23,344 bases of DNA from Rhodospirillaceae bacterium. GTDB lineage: Bacteria > Pseudomonadota > Alphaproteobacteria > Rhodospirillales > Rhodospirillaceae. Positions 1 to 7,369 of the stretch are shown here, one piece after another. The stretch lies in contig JAFGWD010000034.1 in the NCBI GenBank assembly GCA_016937315.1, forward strand, positions 1 through 23,344, read 5' to 3'. The translations under genes and the position numbers were made by a program. Each line of letters opens with the position of its first letter. Positions within the stretch are counted from its first letter, which is position 1. Below the pieces are notes generated by a model. That model did no database searches. It was not told where the DNA came from and saw nothing but the letters and a program-made list of their open reading frames with translations.

Positions 1-572
1 CCATAGCCGATCCTGATCTTACCTTGGACATCAGGACCGATTCCGCCGCCCCGGCCTTCACCCCCGCCGCAACACAGACCTTGCTGCGGGCTTTGAACGC
101 CTGCCCCGACGGCATCGCACGTCTAAGCGACAGCTTGCCCGGAACACCGGAAACCTCCAGCAACATTGGCGTCATCACCACCGACGACACCAGTGCCCAC
201 ATCGTGTGCATGGTCCGCAGCAGCGTAGACAGCGCCCGTGACGCCTTATGCGCCCGGATTGCCGATACCTTCGCCTTGGCGGGAGGAGCGTGCGACTTGG
301 GCGCAGCCTACCCCGGTTGGCAACCCAACCCCAAAGCCCCCATCCTTGCCCTGATCAGCCGCATTTATGCCACACAAAAAGGCACCGAACCGACGATTTC
401 GACCATCCATGCCGGGTTAGAGTGCGCGATCCTCGGCGCAGCATATCCGCACTGGGAAATGGTCTCCATCGGCCCGGCGATCCGTCACCCGCATTCGCCT
501 GACGAACGTGTCGGGATCAAGAGCACCGAGACCTTCTGGAACCTTCTGACCGCCACATTGGAAGCGATCTGA
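1..572 (+). CDS. pepD: Aminoacyl-histidine dipeptidase PepD (M20C peptidase), C-terminal part, 5' end outside window
   Basis: The reading frame is already open at base 3 and has no stop before TGA at 570-572, so the window holds only about the last 190 residues of a protein normally near 485 aa. The TTG at 24 is unlikely to be the true start. PepD is a cytoplasmic zinc peptidase that cleaves Xaa-His and other dipeptides. The family C-terminus is recognisable: a GAYPGW-like segment (here GAAYPGWQPN), then IHAGLECAI, then MVSIGPAIRHPHSPDE. The His codon at 492-494, in PHSPDE, corresponds to the last metal ligand of M20C enzymes; the other ligands lie upstream of the window. The gene converges on the next one with only 6 bp between stop codons. 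Identification rests on remembered similarity to E. coli PepD and is strong for the family. Confidence 0.9.
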   Translation, partial: IADPDLTLDIRTDSAAPAFTPAATQTLLRALNACPDGIARLSDSLPGTPETSSNIGVITTDDTSAHIVCMVRSSVDSARDALCARIADTFALAGGACDLGAAYPGWQPNPKAPILALISRIYATQKGTEPTISTIHAGLECAILGAAYPHWEMVSIGPAIRHPHSPDERVGIKSTETFWNLLTATLEAI

Positions 573-578
573 CGGACA

Positions 579-1613
579 TCACAAGGGCGCGTTATCGACT
601 TTCAAAGCAAGCGCCTGGAACAAACGGGCCGGATCAGTCAGGTCCGGCCCCGCTTCCAGTCCCATGGAACCACGCTTCAATACCACCACAGGGGCCGTCG
701 CCGTCGTCGCGATACGATACGGCTTCCCCTTATAAGCAAACGGCTCCAGCGCCGAGGCCATAGATTCGATGAACTCCTGCGGCATCCAGGTTTGTGCACC
801 ACCACGAATGTCCGCCTGAACCTCCGCAACCTGCTCTTTGATAATGTCGTCAACCGGACGACGGTCATCGGTTTCCTTGGCACGCATTTCGGCATGGCGG
901 CGCACGCCACCCAAATCTGTCATGGCAAAGCCCAACGCACTGAGCTCAACATGATTGATTTTCTTACCCACCGTCTGACCAAATACCGCCAGAGCTAACA
1001 TCGGTGGCACACCGGACTGCGCTACATCACGCGACCACAGACCAACCTCGTGCAATGTTGCACTGTCCAAACCGCCCACAGTTGCCTTAAACGCAAAGGC
1101 AACAAAGCCCTTCAGACTCAAACCACCAGCCAAACGAAAGCGCTTTGCCGCTTCGTCCATGTGGTAAGATAGGTCCATATCGACCAAGATCTCGTCGATA
1201 CCGTTGTCCGTCACGTCCTTGGCATTCACCGCATAGGGACAGGACACACCCTTTTCGGCACAATCCTTGATCCATTGTGCAAAAGCCAGGTGCAGTCCAC
1301 GTACCCCGATCACCGCACTTTGCGGCTGCCCCTGATCATTCTCCTGGAAGTCACCTACTTCGACCCGATCAACGCGAAAAACCACGACGCCCTTTTCGCT
1401 GAAGGTCAGGTCGGAGAGCGCCGCCGTACGCGAAAACGGCTCCACCGTCACCCCGCCGTAATGCACCGCATCGGTCAACCCCATTTGCGCCAATTGCGTA
1501 TCAACACGGTCCCGCACACGGCGCTCCGAAGCCTGTTCAAAAGCCTTGAAACCACCAAAGGCAAGCAGACCAACCACTGCCACCGCCACACCGATCTTGC
1601 CGCCGCGCCGCAT
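579..1613 (-). CDS. Membrane-anchored protein of unknown function (DUF945/AsmA-like layout)
   Basis: This 344-aa protein starts at ATG 1613, with AAAGGGAG six bases upstream. Its N-terminus is MRRGGKIG followed by one hydrophobic segment (about residues 6-24) with no obvious signal-peptidase site. It therefore looks like a single-pass inner-membrane protein with a large periplasmic domain. The rest alternates short beta-like stretches (for example VHYGGVTVEPFSRTAALSDL, about residues 50-70) in the manner of DUF945 or AsmA-type proteins. That is a resemblance in layout only, and no motif fixes a function. Two cysteines (in KDCAEKGVSC) lie seven residues apart, which is compatible with a periplasmic disulfide. 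The gene stands alone, converges with pepD, and is separated from rlmJ by a hairpin terminator. Product unknown. Confidence 0.75.
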   Translation of the reverse strand: MRRGGKIGVAVAVVGLLAFGGFKAFEQASERRVRDRVDTQLAQMGLTDAVHYGGVTVEPFSRTAALSDLTFSEKGVVVFRVDRVEVGDFQENDQGQPQSAVIGVRGLHLAFAQWIKDCAEKGVSCPYAVNAKDVTDNGIDEILVDMDLSYHMDEAAKRFRLAGGLSLKGFVAFAFKATVGGLDSATLHEVGLWSRDVAQSGVPPMLALAVFGQTVGKKINHVELSALGFAMTDLGGVRRHAEMRAKETDDRRPVDDIIKEQVAEVQADIRGGAQTWMPQEFIESMASALEPFAYKGKPYRIATTATAPVVVLKRGSMGLEAGPDLTDPARLFQALALKVDNAPL

Positions 1614-1833
1614 TTCGGACTCCCTTTAACTGTGCCGGAAAAACCGCATCAGAACACGCCGAACCTGACCTGTCCAGCCAGTGCAGAAAACACAACATTG
1701 TGTGAAGCGCTTCACTGACTTGCCACCCCAACGAGCCGATGATGCCTCTCAGTCAGTTTGTGGGTCCGACATCCCCTCGACATCCCCTCATCTCCCGTCG
1801 GGCCACAAACCGTTACCATCCCAAAGGCCCAAA

Positions 1834-1865
1834 GAAACCCCGGTCACATCCACGACCGGGGTTTC
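1834..1865 (-). terminator. Hairpin terminator downstream of rlmJ
   Basis: A perfect 12-bp inverted repeat, GAAACCCCGGTC (1834-1845) and GACCGGGGTTTC (1854-1865), encloses an 8-nt loop. It begins six bases after the rlmJ stop codon on the minus strand. The sequence that follows on that strand is only moderately T-rich (TTTGGGCCTTT), so termination may be incomplete or helped by Rho. Bases 1614-1871 contain no gene that I can support. Confidence 0.7.
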
Positions 1866-1871
1866 ACCTGA

Positions 1872-2684
1872 TCAGGTCACAACCTTGCGTAGGACATGGT
1901 GACCCCCAAACCCCGCCGCCTCCAACCATGCACCAAGCATCACCGCCTCAGACTCTAGACCCCACGGCGGATTAACCACCACGACACCCGATCCATAAAG
2001 GCCACGCCCGTCTTCCGGCGCACGGCGGTGCCATTCACTGATCAAGATTTCGGGATACCCCGCACCGCACAGCGCCGTCACAAGCTGTTGATGCCGCGCC
2101 TCCGGCAACAGGGGATACCAAATGAAATACACGCCACCACGCCAACGTGCGAACGCCTTCGCCACAGCCGCAGGCACAGTGCGGTATTCGTCCTTGACCT
2201 CATAGGCCGGATCAATCACCGCCACACCGCGCTTTTCGACGGGGGGGACCAAGGCGACCAAAGCCTCCAGAGCATCGCGACGGTGCACATGCACGCGATC
2301 ATCCCCTCGCATCGCGCGTCTTAGAGCCAGGTGCGCTTGCGGATGCAATTCCACTGCCAACAAACGATCCGTCTCACGCATCAGGTACTGGGCAAGGGCC
2401 GGTGATCCGGGATACGCCGTGGAACTTGGCAAACACGCACGATAGGCCTGCGTGATCTCTGGCGGATTATCCAGATCCAGGAACCGTTTCACCCCCTCCG
2501 TCGCTTCACCACCCGCCACCGCTTCGGCAGAAGACAGATCATAAAGACCTTCTCCCGCGTGCGTATCGATGACGCAAAACGGTGCCGTCTTTCGCCCCAA
2601 AGAAACGAGAACACGGCTCAGCAACAGGTGCTTATGAACGTCCGCAAAATTCCCGGCGTGATAACGGTGCAAATAACTGAGCAT
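1872..2684 (-). CDS. rlmJ: 23S rRNA (adenine(2030)-N6)-methyltransferase RlmJ
   Basis: The 270-aa protein (E. coli RlmJ has 280) methylates N6 of A2030 in 23S rRNA using S-adenosylmethionine. The start is set at ATG 2684 because the product then begins MLSYLHRYHAGNFADVHKH, which matches the invariant RlmJ N-terminus (MLSY-HAGN-ADV-KH). The frame is open further upstream, but only through the preceding terminator. Other family marks are IDTHAGEGLYDL (about residues 39-50, SAM-binding), YPGSP (91-95), the VELHP segment (111-115), WYPLLPEARH and VVVNPPW near the C-terminus. The catalytic [DNS]PP[YFW] motif reads D158-P-A-Y161, with Ala in place of the second Pro. The ribosome-binding site is weak (GTGGAT). 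A terminator hairpin for the upstream chemoreceptor ends about 9 nt before the start codon. Confidence 0.92.
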   Translation of the reverse strand: MLSYLHRYHAGNFADVHKHLLLSRVLVSLGRKTAPFCVIDTHAGEGLYDLSSAEAVAGGEATEGVKRFLDLDNPPEITQAYRACLPSSTAYPGSPALAQYLMRETDRLLAVELHPQAHLALRRAMRGDDRVHVHRRDALEALVALVPPVEKRGVAVIDPAYEVKDEYRTVPAAVAKAFARWRGGVYFIWYPLLPEARHQQLVTALCGAGYPEILISEWHRRAPEDGRGLYGSGVVVVNPPWGLESEAVMLGAWLEAAGFGGHHVLRKVVT

Positions 2685-2692
2685 GATATCCA

Positions 2693-2734
2693 CAAAAAAA
2701 GAGAGGGGCTTTCGGCACTTTGCCAAAGCCCCTC
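2693..2734 (-). terminator. Rho-independent terminator of the sCache chemoreceptor gene
   Basis: GAGGGGCTTT (2703-2712) pairs with AAAGCCCCTC (2725-2734). Past a bulged C, GGC (2714-2716) also pairs with GCC (2722-2724), leaving a 5-nt loop. On the minus strand the stem is followed by CTCTTTTTTTG, a good U-tract (2694-2700). It lies 23 bp after the chemoreceptor stop and runs directly into the rlmJ translation start. Confidence 0.88.
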
Positions 2735-2757
2735 GTCTCTGTCCACAACACCACGGA

Positions 2758-4452
2758 TCAGGCGGCGCGGATTTCGCCCAAAACACGACCAACCGCTGCT
2801 TGCAGGGAATCCGCGTGCACAACAAGGTTGTCCGCCTCTTTCGAGACTTCAGCCGCCGCTTCTCCCGCACGGGCAGCAGCTTGGGTCACGCCAGAAATCG
2901 ATTCCGAAACCCGGCGCGTTCCATCTGCTGCTTCTTGCACACTGCGGCTGATTTCAGTGGTTGCAGCCGTCTGCTCTTCGACAGAGGCCGCAATCGTCGC
3001 CGATACACCATTAATCGCCTCCACCCGCTCCGTCACCAAGGCAATGGCCGCTACCGCAGCCTGTGTTTCTGTTTGCACGCTGGAAATTTGATGTGTGATA
3101 TCTTCGGTGGCCTTCGCGGTCTGGGTGGCCAGATTCTTCACTTCGCCCGCAACCACGGCAAATCCCTTACCCGCATCGCCCGCCCGAGCCGCTTCGATGG
3201 TCGCATTCAAAGCCAATAGATTGGTTTGGTTGGCAATATCCGTGATCATGTTGACCACAGCACCAATCCGTTCCGCAGCTTCCGCCATGGCATGCACGCG
3301 CGTGTGCGCCGCCTTTGCCTCTTGTGCGGTGTTGCGTGCATTTTCTGAAGCCGCCTGAACCTGCATGGCAATCTCTGCAATGGCCGCCGTCAATTCCTCT
3401 GTTGCCGCAGCCACCGTATTAACGTTCTCCGACGCCATAGCCGAAGCGCTGTCCACCACCCCCGCTTTCGCCGCTGACTCTTGCGCCGCATCCGACATAT
3501 TGCTGGAAACCGATTGCAGGTGATGAGCCGTCGCCGCCACATCACCGACGATAGCCCCCACCGCCGTTTCGAATTCATCAGCCAAGGCCAGCATCGCATG
3601 GCGGCGATCTTCGGCAAGATGTCGCTCGTTTTCCTCCTGCGCCTGTTTGAGTGCCTCACGTTCCTGCGCGTTGACCTTAAACACAGCCAAGGCGCGGGCC
3701 ATATCGCCCACTTCATCGCGGCGGCCATTTTCTTCGACCTCCACGGATAAATCACCTTCAGCCAAACGCCGCATCGTCAGCGTCAACTGAACAATCGGTT
3801 TACCAATGGCCCGACCAATCAGCATAGCAACCATCAACGTCACACCCAGGCAGCCCAGAGCATAAAGCGACAAATCAAACACGGCATCATTCACCGCCGC
3901 ATCCAAGTCATCCACATAAACACCTGTGCCCACATACAAATCCCAGGGGGCAAAGCCCTTCGCATACCCAAGCTTTTCCAGGGGCTTGTTCTCTCCTGGA
4001 CGGACTTTCATGTAGGGAACGAAAACCGACCCGTTTTTCCTCACCCCCTCAATAAAGGCGCGGACAAAGAAAAACCCCTCATCATCCTTCGTATCAATAT
4101 AGCTTTTGCCTTCGGTCTGCGGTTTCGGCGCATAGGACCGACGCACACCGCCATCCATGGAATAAACATAGATATAGTTGCCATTGTCATAGCGCATCAG
4201 ACGCACCTGCGCGTAGGCAGCGGCTTTGGCCTCGGCTTCCGTCATCTTTCCGGTTTGGCTTGCCTCATGATAGTGCGTGAGAATGGAGATCACTGTGTCG
4301 CTGATTTCAACCAACTTTTCCTTACGCTCGGTCAACATATGACCCGCAATCACGGCGCGTCCGGCAACCAGCACCGCCACAAAGCCAATAACCGTGACAA
4401 CGACAAGGACCAGTAATTTTTTACCGATCTGCAAGTGATCCAACGCCCTCAT
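2758..4452 (-). CDS. Methyl-accepting chemotaxis protein with sCache sensor domain
   Basis: A 564-aa inner-membrane chemoreceptor that senses a small ligand in the periplasm and controls the CheA kinase. Order of parts: TM1 (about residues 12-35), a single-Cache (sCache_2-like) domain (about 40-185, with YDNGNYIYVYSMDG and GFAPWDLYVGTGVYVDDLD), TM2 (about 193-216), HAMP (about 217-262, GDLSVEVEENGRRDEVGDMA) and the cytoplasmic signalling coiled coil. The conserved tip is at about 402-440 (NMITDIANQTNLLALNATIE, then AARAGDAGKGFAVVAGEVKNL). There is no C-terminal CheR-docking pentapeptide. The start is placed at ATG 4452, not ATG 4461, because AGGAG sits 9 nt before 4452 but directly touches 4461. 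The ligand is unknown. The upstream region carries CRP-like sites and an attenuator-like hairpin. Confidence 0.93.
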   Translation of the reverse strand: MRALDHLQIGKKLLVLVVVTVIGFVAVLVAGRAVIAGHMLTERKEKLVEISDTVISILTHYHEASQTGKMTEAEAKAAAYAQVRLMRYDNGNYIYVYSMDGGVRRSYAPKPQTEGKSYIDTKDDEGFFFVRAFIEGVRKNGSVFVPYMKVRPGENKPLEKLGYAKGFAPWDLYVGTGVYVDDLDAAVNDAVFDLSLYALGCLGVTLMVAMLIGRAIGKPIVQLTLTMRRLAEGDLSVEVEENGRRDEVGDMARALAVFKVNAQEREALKQAQEENERHLAEDRRHAMLALADEFETAVGAIVGDVAATAHHLQSVSSNMSDAAQESAAKAGVVDSASAMASENVNTVAAATEELTAAIAEIAMQVQAASENARNTAQEAKAAHTRVHAMAEAAERIGAVVNMITDIANQTNLLALNATIEAARAGDAGKGFAVVAGEVKNLATQTAKATEDITHQISSVQTETQAAVAAIALVTERVEAINGVSATIAASVEEQTAATTEISRSVQEAADGTRRVSESISGVTQAAARAGEAAAEVSKEADNLVVHADSLQAAVGRVLGEIRAA

Positions 4453-4469
4453 GGCACTCATCTCCTGAC

Positions 4470-4497
4470 AAAAAATACCCCTACTAAAAAATAGGGG
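4470..4497 (-). terminator. Terminator/attenuator-like hairpin just upstream of the chemoreceptor start
   Basis: CCCCTA (4478-4483) and TAGGGG (4492-4497) form a 6-bp stem around an 8-nt loop. On the minus strand the stem is followed by TATTTTTTG (4469-4477). It could end transcripts from the XRE gene or act as an attenuator in the chemoreceptor leader, since AGGAG (4462-4466) comes immediately after. The stem is short, so strength is uncertain. Confidence 0.55.
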
Positions 4498-4571
4498 CTT
4501 TATATTTGGCCTATAAATCAGGATGCATCCAGTAAAAACTGAGATTCGGTCATAATATTTTTAGAACAGAT

Positions 4572-4620
4572 GGTGATAACCGTCACACAGCAATACTATT
4601 GTATGGTGACGAGCATCACT
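4572..4620. promoter_or_regulatory. Pair of CRP/FNR-superfamily-like sites and a 29-bp interrupted palindrome
   Basis: GTGA-N6-TCAC occurs at 4573-4586 and again at 4606-4619, offset by 33 bp, about three helical turns. This is the core of the classical CRP site (TGTGA-N6-TCACA). The outer halves also form a second symmetric arrangement centred on 4596: GTCAC 4582-4586, CAATA 4591-4595, C, TATTG 4597-4601, GTGAC 4606-4610. The sites lie about 120-170 bp upstream of the minus-strand chemoreceptor. The regulator that binds is unknown; a Crp/Fnr-family protein is the inference. Confidence 0.45.
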
Positions 4621-4674
4621 ATAAGATACATTTTATGAATTTGTTCATGATCACATTACGCCATTGAACTCATC

Positions 4675-5142
4675 CTAACTATTTCCTGTTCTTAGAATAT
4701 CCCGTCGAATTTGCGGCAACAGGGCCCGCAAGCCCAGGCGACGCTCTTCCACCCCGGCAAATACTTCCATCAAATCGGCATAAACACACGCAGCCAGACG
4801 TCCGTATTGGCGCGGCCCCAAGAGAATCCCTTCCTCATCCGCCAGAATTTGGATGTTTTCGCAAATTCTCCCCATAAGATCCTCATCAACAAGACGCCCC
4901 CTCGGCACCTCCCCACCCAGGGGTACCGCACGTCCAGCAATCAACCAATCCAGAGAAACCTGCAAAAGATCGGACAAACACACCAGAATCTCGGGCGGAG
5001 GAAAACTCACTCCTCGTTCCCAGCCCGCGACAGTCGTCAGCGGACAGCTCAGACGATCCGCCATTTCAGAGCGTGTCATCCCCCCCCGTGCCGCAATCAA
5101 CCTTTCGGCAAAGGGGGTTCTCGGCTTTAACCCCCTTGCCAT
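4675..5142 (-). CDS. XRE/Cro-C1-type helix-turn-helix transcriptional regulator
   Basis: A 155-aa cytoplasmic DNA-binding protein. Residues about 10-68 form an XRE helix-turn-helix domain: FAERLIAARGGMTRSEMADR, then LSCPLTTVAGWERGVSFPP, then LSDLLQVSLDWLI. The C-terminal half (about 75-155) is helical, has no domain I recognise and may serve for dimerisation or ligand sensing. The start is ATG 5142, with only a weak ribosome-binding sequence (GGAAAG) upstream. It lies between two chemoreceptor genes, tandem with the downstream one (220 bp away) and divergent from the other (480 bp away), so it may regulate either or itself. That is inference from position only. Target unknown. Confidence 0.85.
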   Translation of the reverse strand: MARGLKPRTPFAERLIAARGGMTRSEMADRLSCPLTTVAGWERGVSFPPPEILVCLSDLLQVSLDWLIAGRAVPLGGEVPRGRLVDEDLMGRICENIQILADEEGILLGPRQYGRLAACVYADLMEVFAGVEERRLGLRALLPQIRRDILRTGNS

Positions 5143-5622
5143 GGGAGGCTTTCCACAGAAACAAAATCCAAGCAGGCCTGATTATCAACCTTAGATAAAA
5201 AGATGCGTGTTATTATTCGCGTATATTGCGTGTCGTCTTTGAAGGTTATTCGTACGATGGCATTTCGTCTATTGCGTTTAATGAAAAACGCGTTTAACGT
5301 TTTTATGTGCATTGGCGGTCTCCGTCCCTGCGCTATCTATTTCGAGCGCAACTTACCCTGACTGTCACGACGTGGCCCAAATGCTGAATACGGGGGGTGT
5401 GCCGTTTCTTAATGACAGCGCACAGGCGTTTTTTGCCTCCAATCATGATGGTGGAAATAACTCTGCCCGAGGGGCTAACTGATTGTCCACAAATCCTTTT
5501 GAAGGTTTACGAGCATCGCTTTTCCAGATCACCCCATCGCCACCCAAGAGCCACAAACAAGACCCCACCCCCCTTGCTAAAGACACGTTTACCTCATCAG
5601 TCTAACAAGGAAGGACCAGAGA
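5143..5622. other. Gene-free 480-bp divergent region between XRE regulator and second chemoreceptor
   Basis: This divergent interval must carry the promoters of the XRE gene (-) and the chemoreceptor (+), but I find no convincing -35/-10 pair. The left half (about 5180-5320) is more AT-rich than its surroundings. It contains the apparent broken small-protein frame described at 5281-5482. Other short ORFs here lack ribosome-binding sites and recognisable sequence. Confidence 0.6.
5281..5482 (+). pseudogene. Possible frameshifted gene for a small secreted protein
   Basis: ATG at 5281 is followed by five A's (5284-5288). As written, the ATG frame leads away from a good signal peptide. If the A-run were one base shorter, the ATG would join a frame that is open from 5285 to TGA 5480-5482. 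That frame encodes about 66 aa: MKTRLTFLCALAVSVPALS, an SSA-type cleavage site, then a mature part starting TYPDCHDVAQML with a single cysteine. The signal-peptide-like composition (charged start, hydrophobic core, Ala-X-Ala-like end) is seen directly. That it is a decayed gene or a homopolymer sequencing error is inference. No Shine-Dalgarno sequence precedes 5281 and no homologue is recognised. Confidence 0.3.
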
Positions 5623-7311
5623 ATGCGGTGGTTCAATAACCTGAAAATGGGACGAAAGCTCTTCACAGTCTTCACCCTGCTGACACTACTCGTGATGGTT
5701 ATGGGCGGCAGCGCCTTACGCGAAATCCACCGTATGAGTACAGCCACCAATGATCTCTCTCAAATCCGCATGCCAAGTATTCAGATCAACGGCGAAATCC
5801 AGCACCTTTTGTCCTCACGCCGAACAGTGGAGTACATGCACGTGCTCTCCACTGATCCCAAAGAAATGCAAACCTTCGAAACACAGCACGCGGCCTATCT
5901 CAACCGCATCCGTGACCTAAAAAAGACATATGCCACGCTTTTGACCACAGATGCTGACAAGACCGCCTATAAAGCGTTTTCTGCACGTTACGATGCTTAT
6001 GACAAGGACGTAGAAGATACACTCCAGCTTTCACGCAATAATCACAAGCAAGAAGCCGTCAGCCACATGAATGGCAAACAACGTCAGGACTTCCTGTCCA
6101 TGTCGAAAGACTTCGATGAACTCAGCAAGATGACCATTGCGGCCGGAAATGCCTCCGCAGCAGAGGCTATTGAGGTGGAATCGATGGCACAGATCATCAC
6201 ACTTTTGATTCTGGGCGTGGTGGTCGGGCTGTCTGTGGGAGCCGCCTTGGCCTTAAAAACCGGCATCGCCGCACCAATCGTCGCGATGACCGATGCCATG
6301 CGCCACCTATCGGAGGGCGATAAAACCGTCGAGATTCCAGCCCACGGGCGTGGAGACGAGATTGGAGACATGGCCAAAGCCGTTGAAGTATTTAAGGAAA
6401 ATGCCCTTGAGGCAGAACGTCTCACCGCTGAACAAGAAACCGTCCGCGCCGAACGTGAGCGCCGCGCCGTCACCATCGAAAGCCTGACCCACGATTTCGA
6501 TACGAAAGTCTCTCAGGTATTGAATATCATCAGCAGTGCCTGTGCGGAAATGGACGCCACCGCACAAACCCTTTCGGCAAGCGCCGAAGAAACCAGCCGC
6601 CAGTCCGGCGTCGTCGCTGCGGCCACCGAGCAAGCCTCGACCAGCGTTCAAACCGTCGCCACGGCGGCAGAAGAGCTCTCTGCATCAATCGCCGAAATCG
6701 CGAGACAGGTGGAACAGTCGCACGCCACATCCAAGACTGCTGCGGAAGAAGCATCGCAGACCGATCAAACCGTCAAAAGCTTGGCCGATAATTCGGCACG
6801 GATCAGCACTGTGGTCAACTTGATCAATGACATCGCCAGTCAGACCAACCTGCTGGCCTTAAACGCGACCATTGAAGCCGCGCGTGCCGGCGACGCAGGA
6901 AAAGGCTTTGCCGTCGTCGCCGGAGAGGTCAAAAATCTCGCCAACCAAACCGCCAAGGCCACGGAAGAAATCAGTCAACAAGTCGAAACCGTGCAAAGCG
7001 CCACAAACCACGTGGTAACCGCCATCGCAGGGATCGTCACACGGATTTCTGAAGTCAGTGAAATTTCTGCAGCGATTGCCTCCGCCGTGGAGGAACAGTC
7101 CGCCGCAGCAAACGAAATTGCCCGCAACGTCCAACAGGCAGCAGCCGGAACTCAGGAAATTGCTGCGAATATCGTTGGCGTCAACCAAGCCGCTGGCGAA
7201 ACCGGTGCGGCCTCGCAACAAGTGTTGTCCGCTTCCCAGTCTCTGTCCAACGAGGCCATCGGCCTGAAAACCATTGTCGAAACTTTCCTAATCGGTGTAC
7301 GGGCGGCTTAA
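5623..7311 (+). CDS. Methyl-accepting chemotaxis protein with four-helix-bundle sensor
   Basis: A 562-aa inner-membrane chemoreceptor that controls CheA. TM1 lies at about residues 12-32. The periplasmic part (about 33-187) is helical and of 4HB_MCP type, with no Cache motif. TM2 is at about 190-215. HAMP follows (about 216-262, containing EGDKTVEIPAHGRGDEIGDM), then a long signalling coiled coil with the invariant tip at about 399-440 (NLINDIASQTNLLALNATIE, then AARAGDAGKGFAVVAGEVKNL). Glutamate/glutamine-rich methylation helices are visible on both sides (ATEQASTSV, VEEQSAAANE). There is no CheR-docking pentapeptide at the C-terminus. The start ATG 5623 follows AAGGAAGGACCAGAGA, an acceptable ribosome-binding site. 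Its tip resembles that of the receptor at 2758-4452 but the sensors are unrelated, so the two probably sense different signals. Ligand unknown. Confidence 0.93.
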   Translation: MRWFNNLKMGRKLFTVFTLLTLLVMVMGGSALREIHRMSTATNDLSQIRMPSIQINGEIQHLLSSRRTVEYMHVLSTDPKEMQTFETQHAAYLNRIRDLKKTYATLLTTDADKTAYKAFSARYDAYDKDVEDTLQLSRNNHKQEAVSHMNGKQRQDFLSMSKDFDELSKMTIAAGNASAAEAIEVESMAQIITLLILGVVVGLSVGAALALKTGIAAPIVAMTDAMRHLSEGDKTVEIPAHGRGDEIGDMAKAVEVFKENALEAERLTAEQETVRAERERRAVTIESLTHDFDTKVSQVLNIISSACAEMDATAQTLSASAEETSRQSGVVAAATEQASTSVQTVATAAEELSASIAEIARQVEQSHATSKTAAEEASQTDQTVKSLADNSARISTVVNLINDIASQTNLLALNATIEAARAGDAGKGFAVVAGEVKNLANQTAKATEEISQQVETVQSATNHVVTAIAGIVTRISEVSEISAAIASAVEEQSAAANEIARNVQQAAAGTQEIAANIVGVNQAAGETGAASQQVLSASQSLSNEAIGLKTIVETFLIGVRAA

Positions 7312-7328
7312 CCATCCGCACACCGAGA

Positions 7329-7369
7329 GAACCCCGTTGCGACTCTGCCCCGCAACGGGGTTCTTTTTT
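7329..7369 (+). terminator. Strong Rho-independent terminator of the 4HB chemoreceptor gene
   Basis: GAACCCCGTTGCG (7329-7341) and CGCAACGGGGTTC (7351-7363) form a perfect 13-bp stem with a 9-nt loop, followed by TTTTTT (7364-7369). The proV stop codon on the other strand begins inside this T-run, so the hairpin also blocks read-through from proV, though without a U-tract in that direction. Confidence 0.93.

Noticed and set aside
5127..5312. 61-codon minus-strand frame overlapping the XRE start
   Set aside because: No ribosome-binding site; overlaps the regulator start in another frame; no family recognised.
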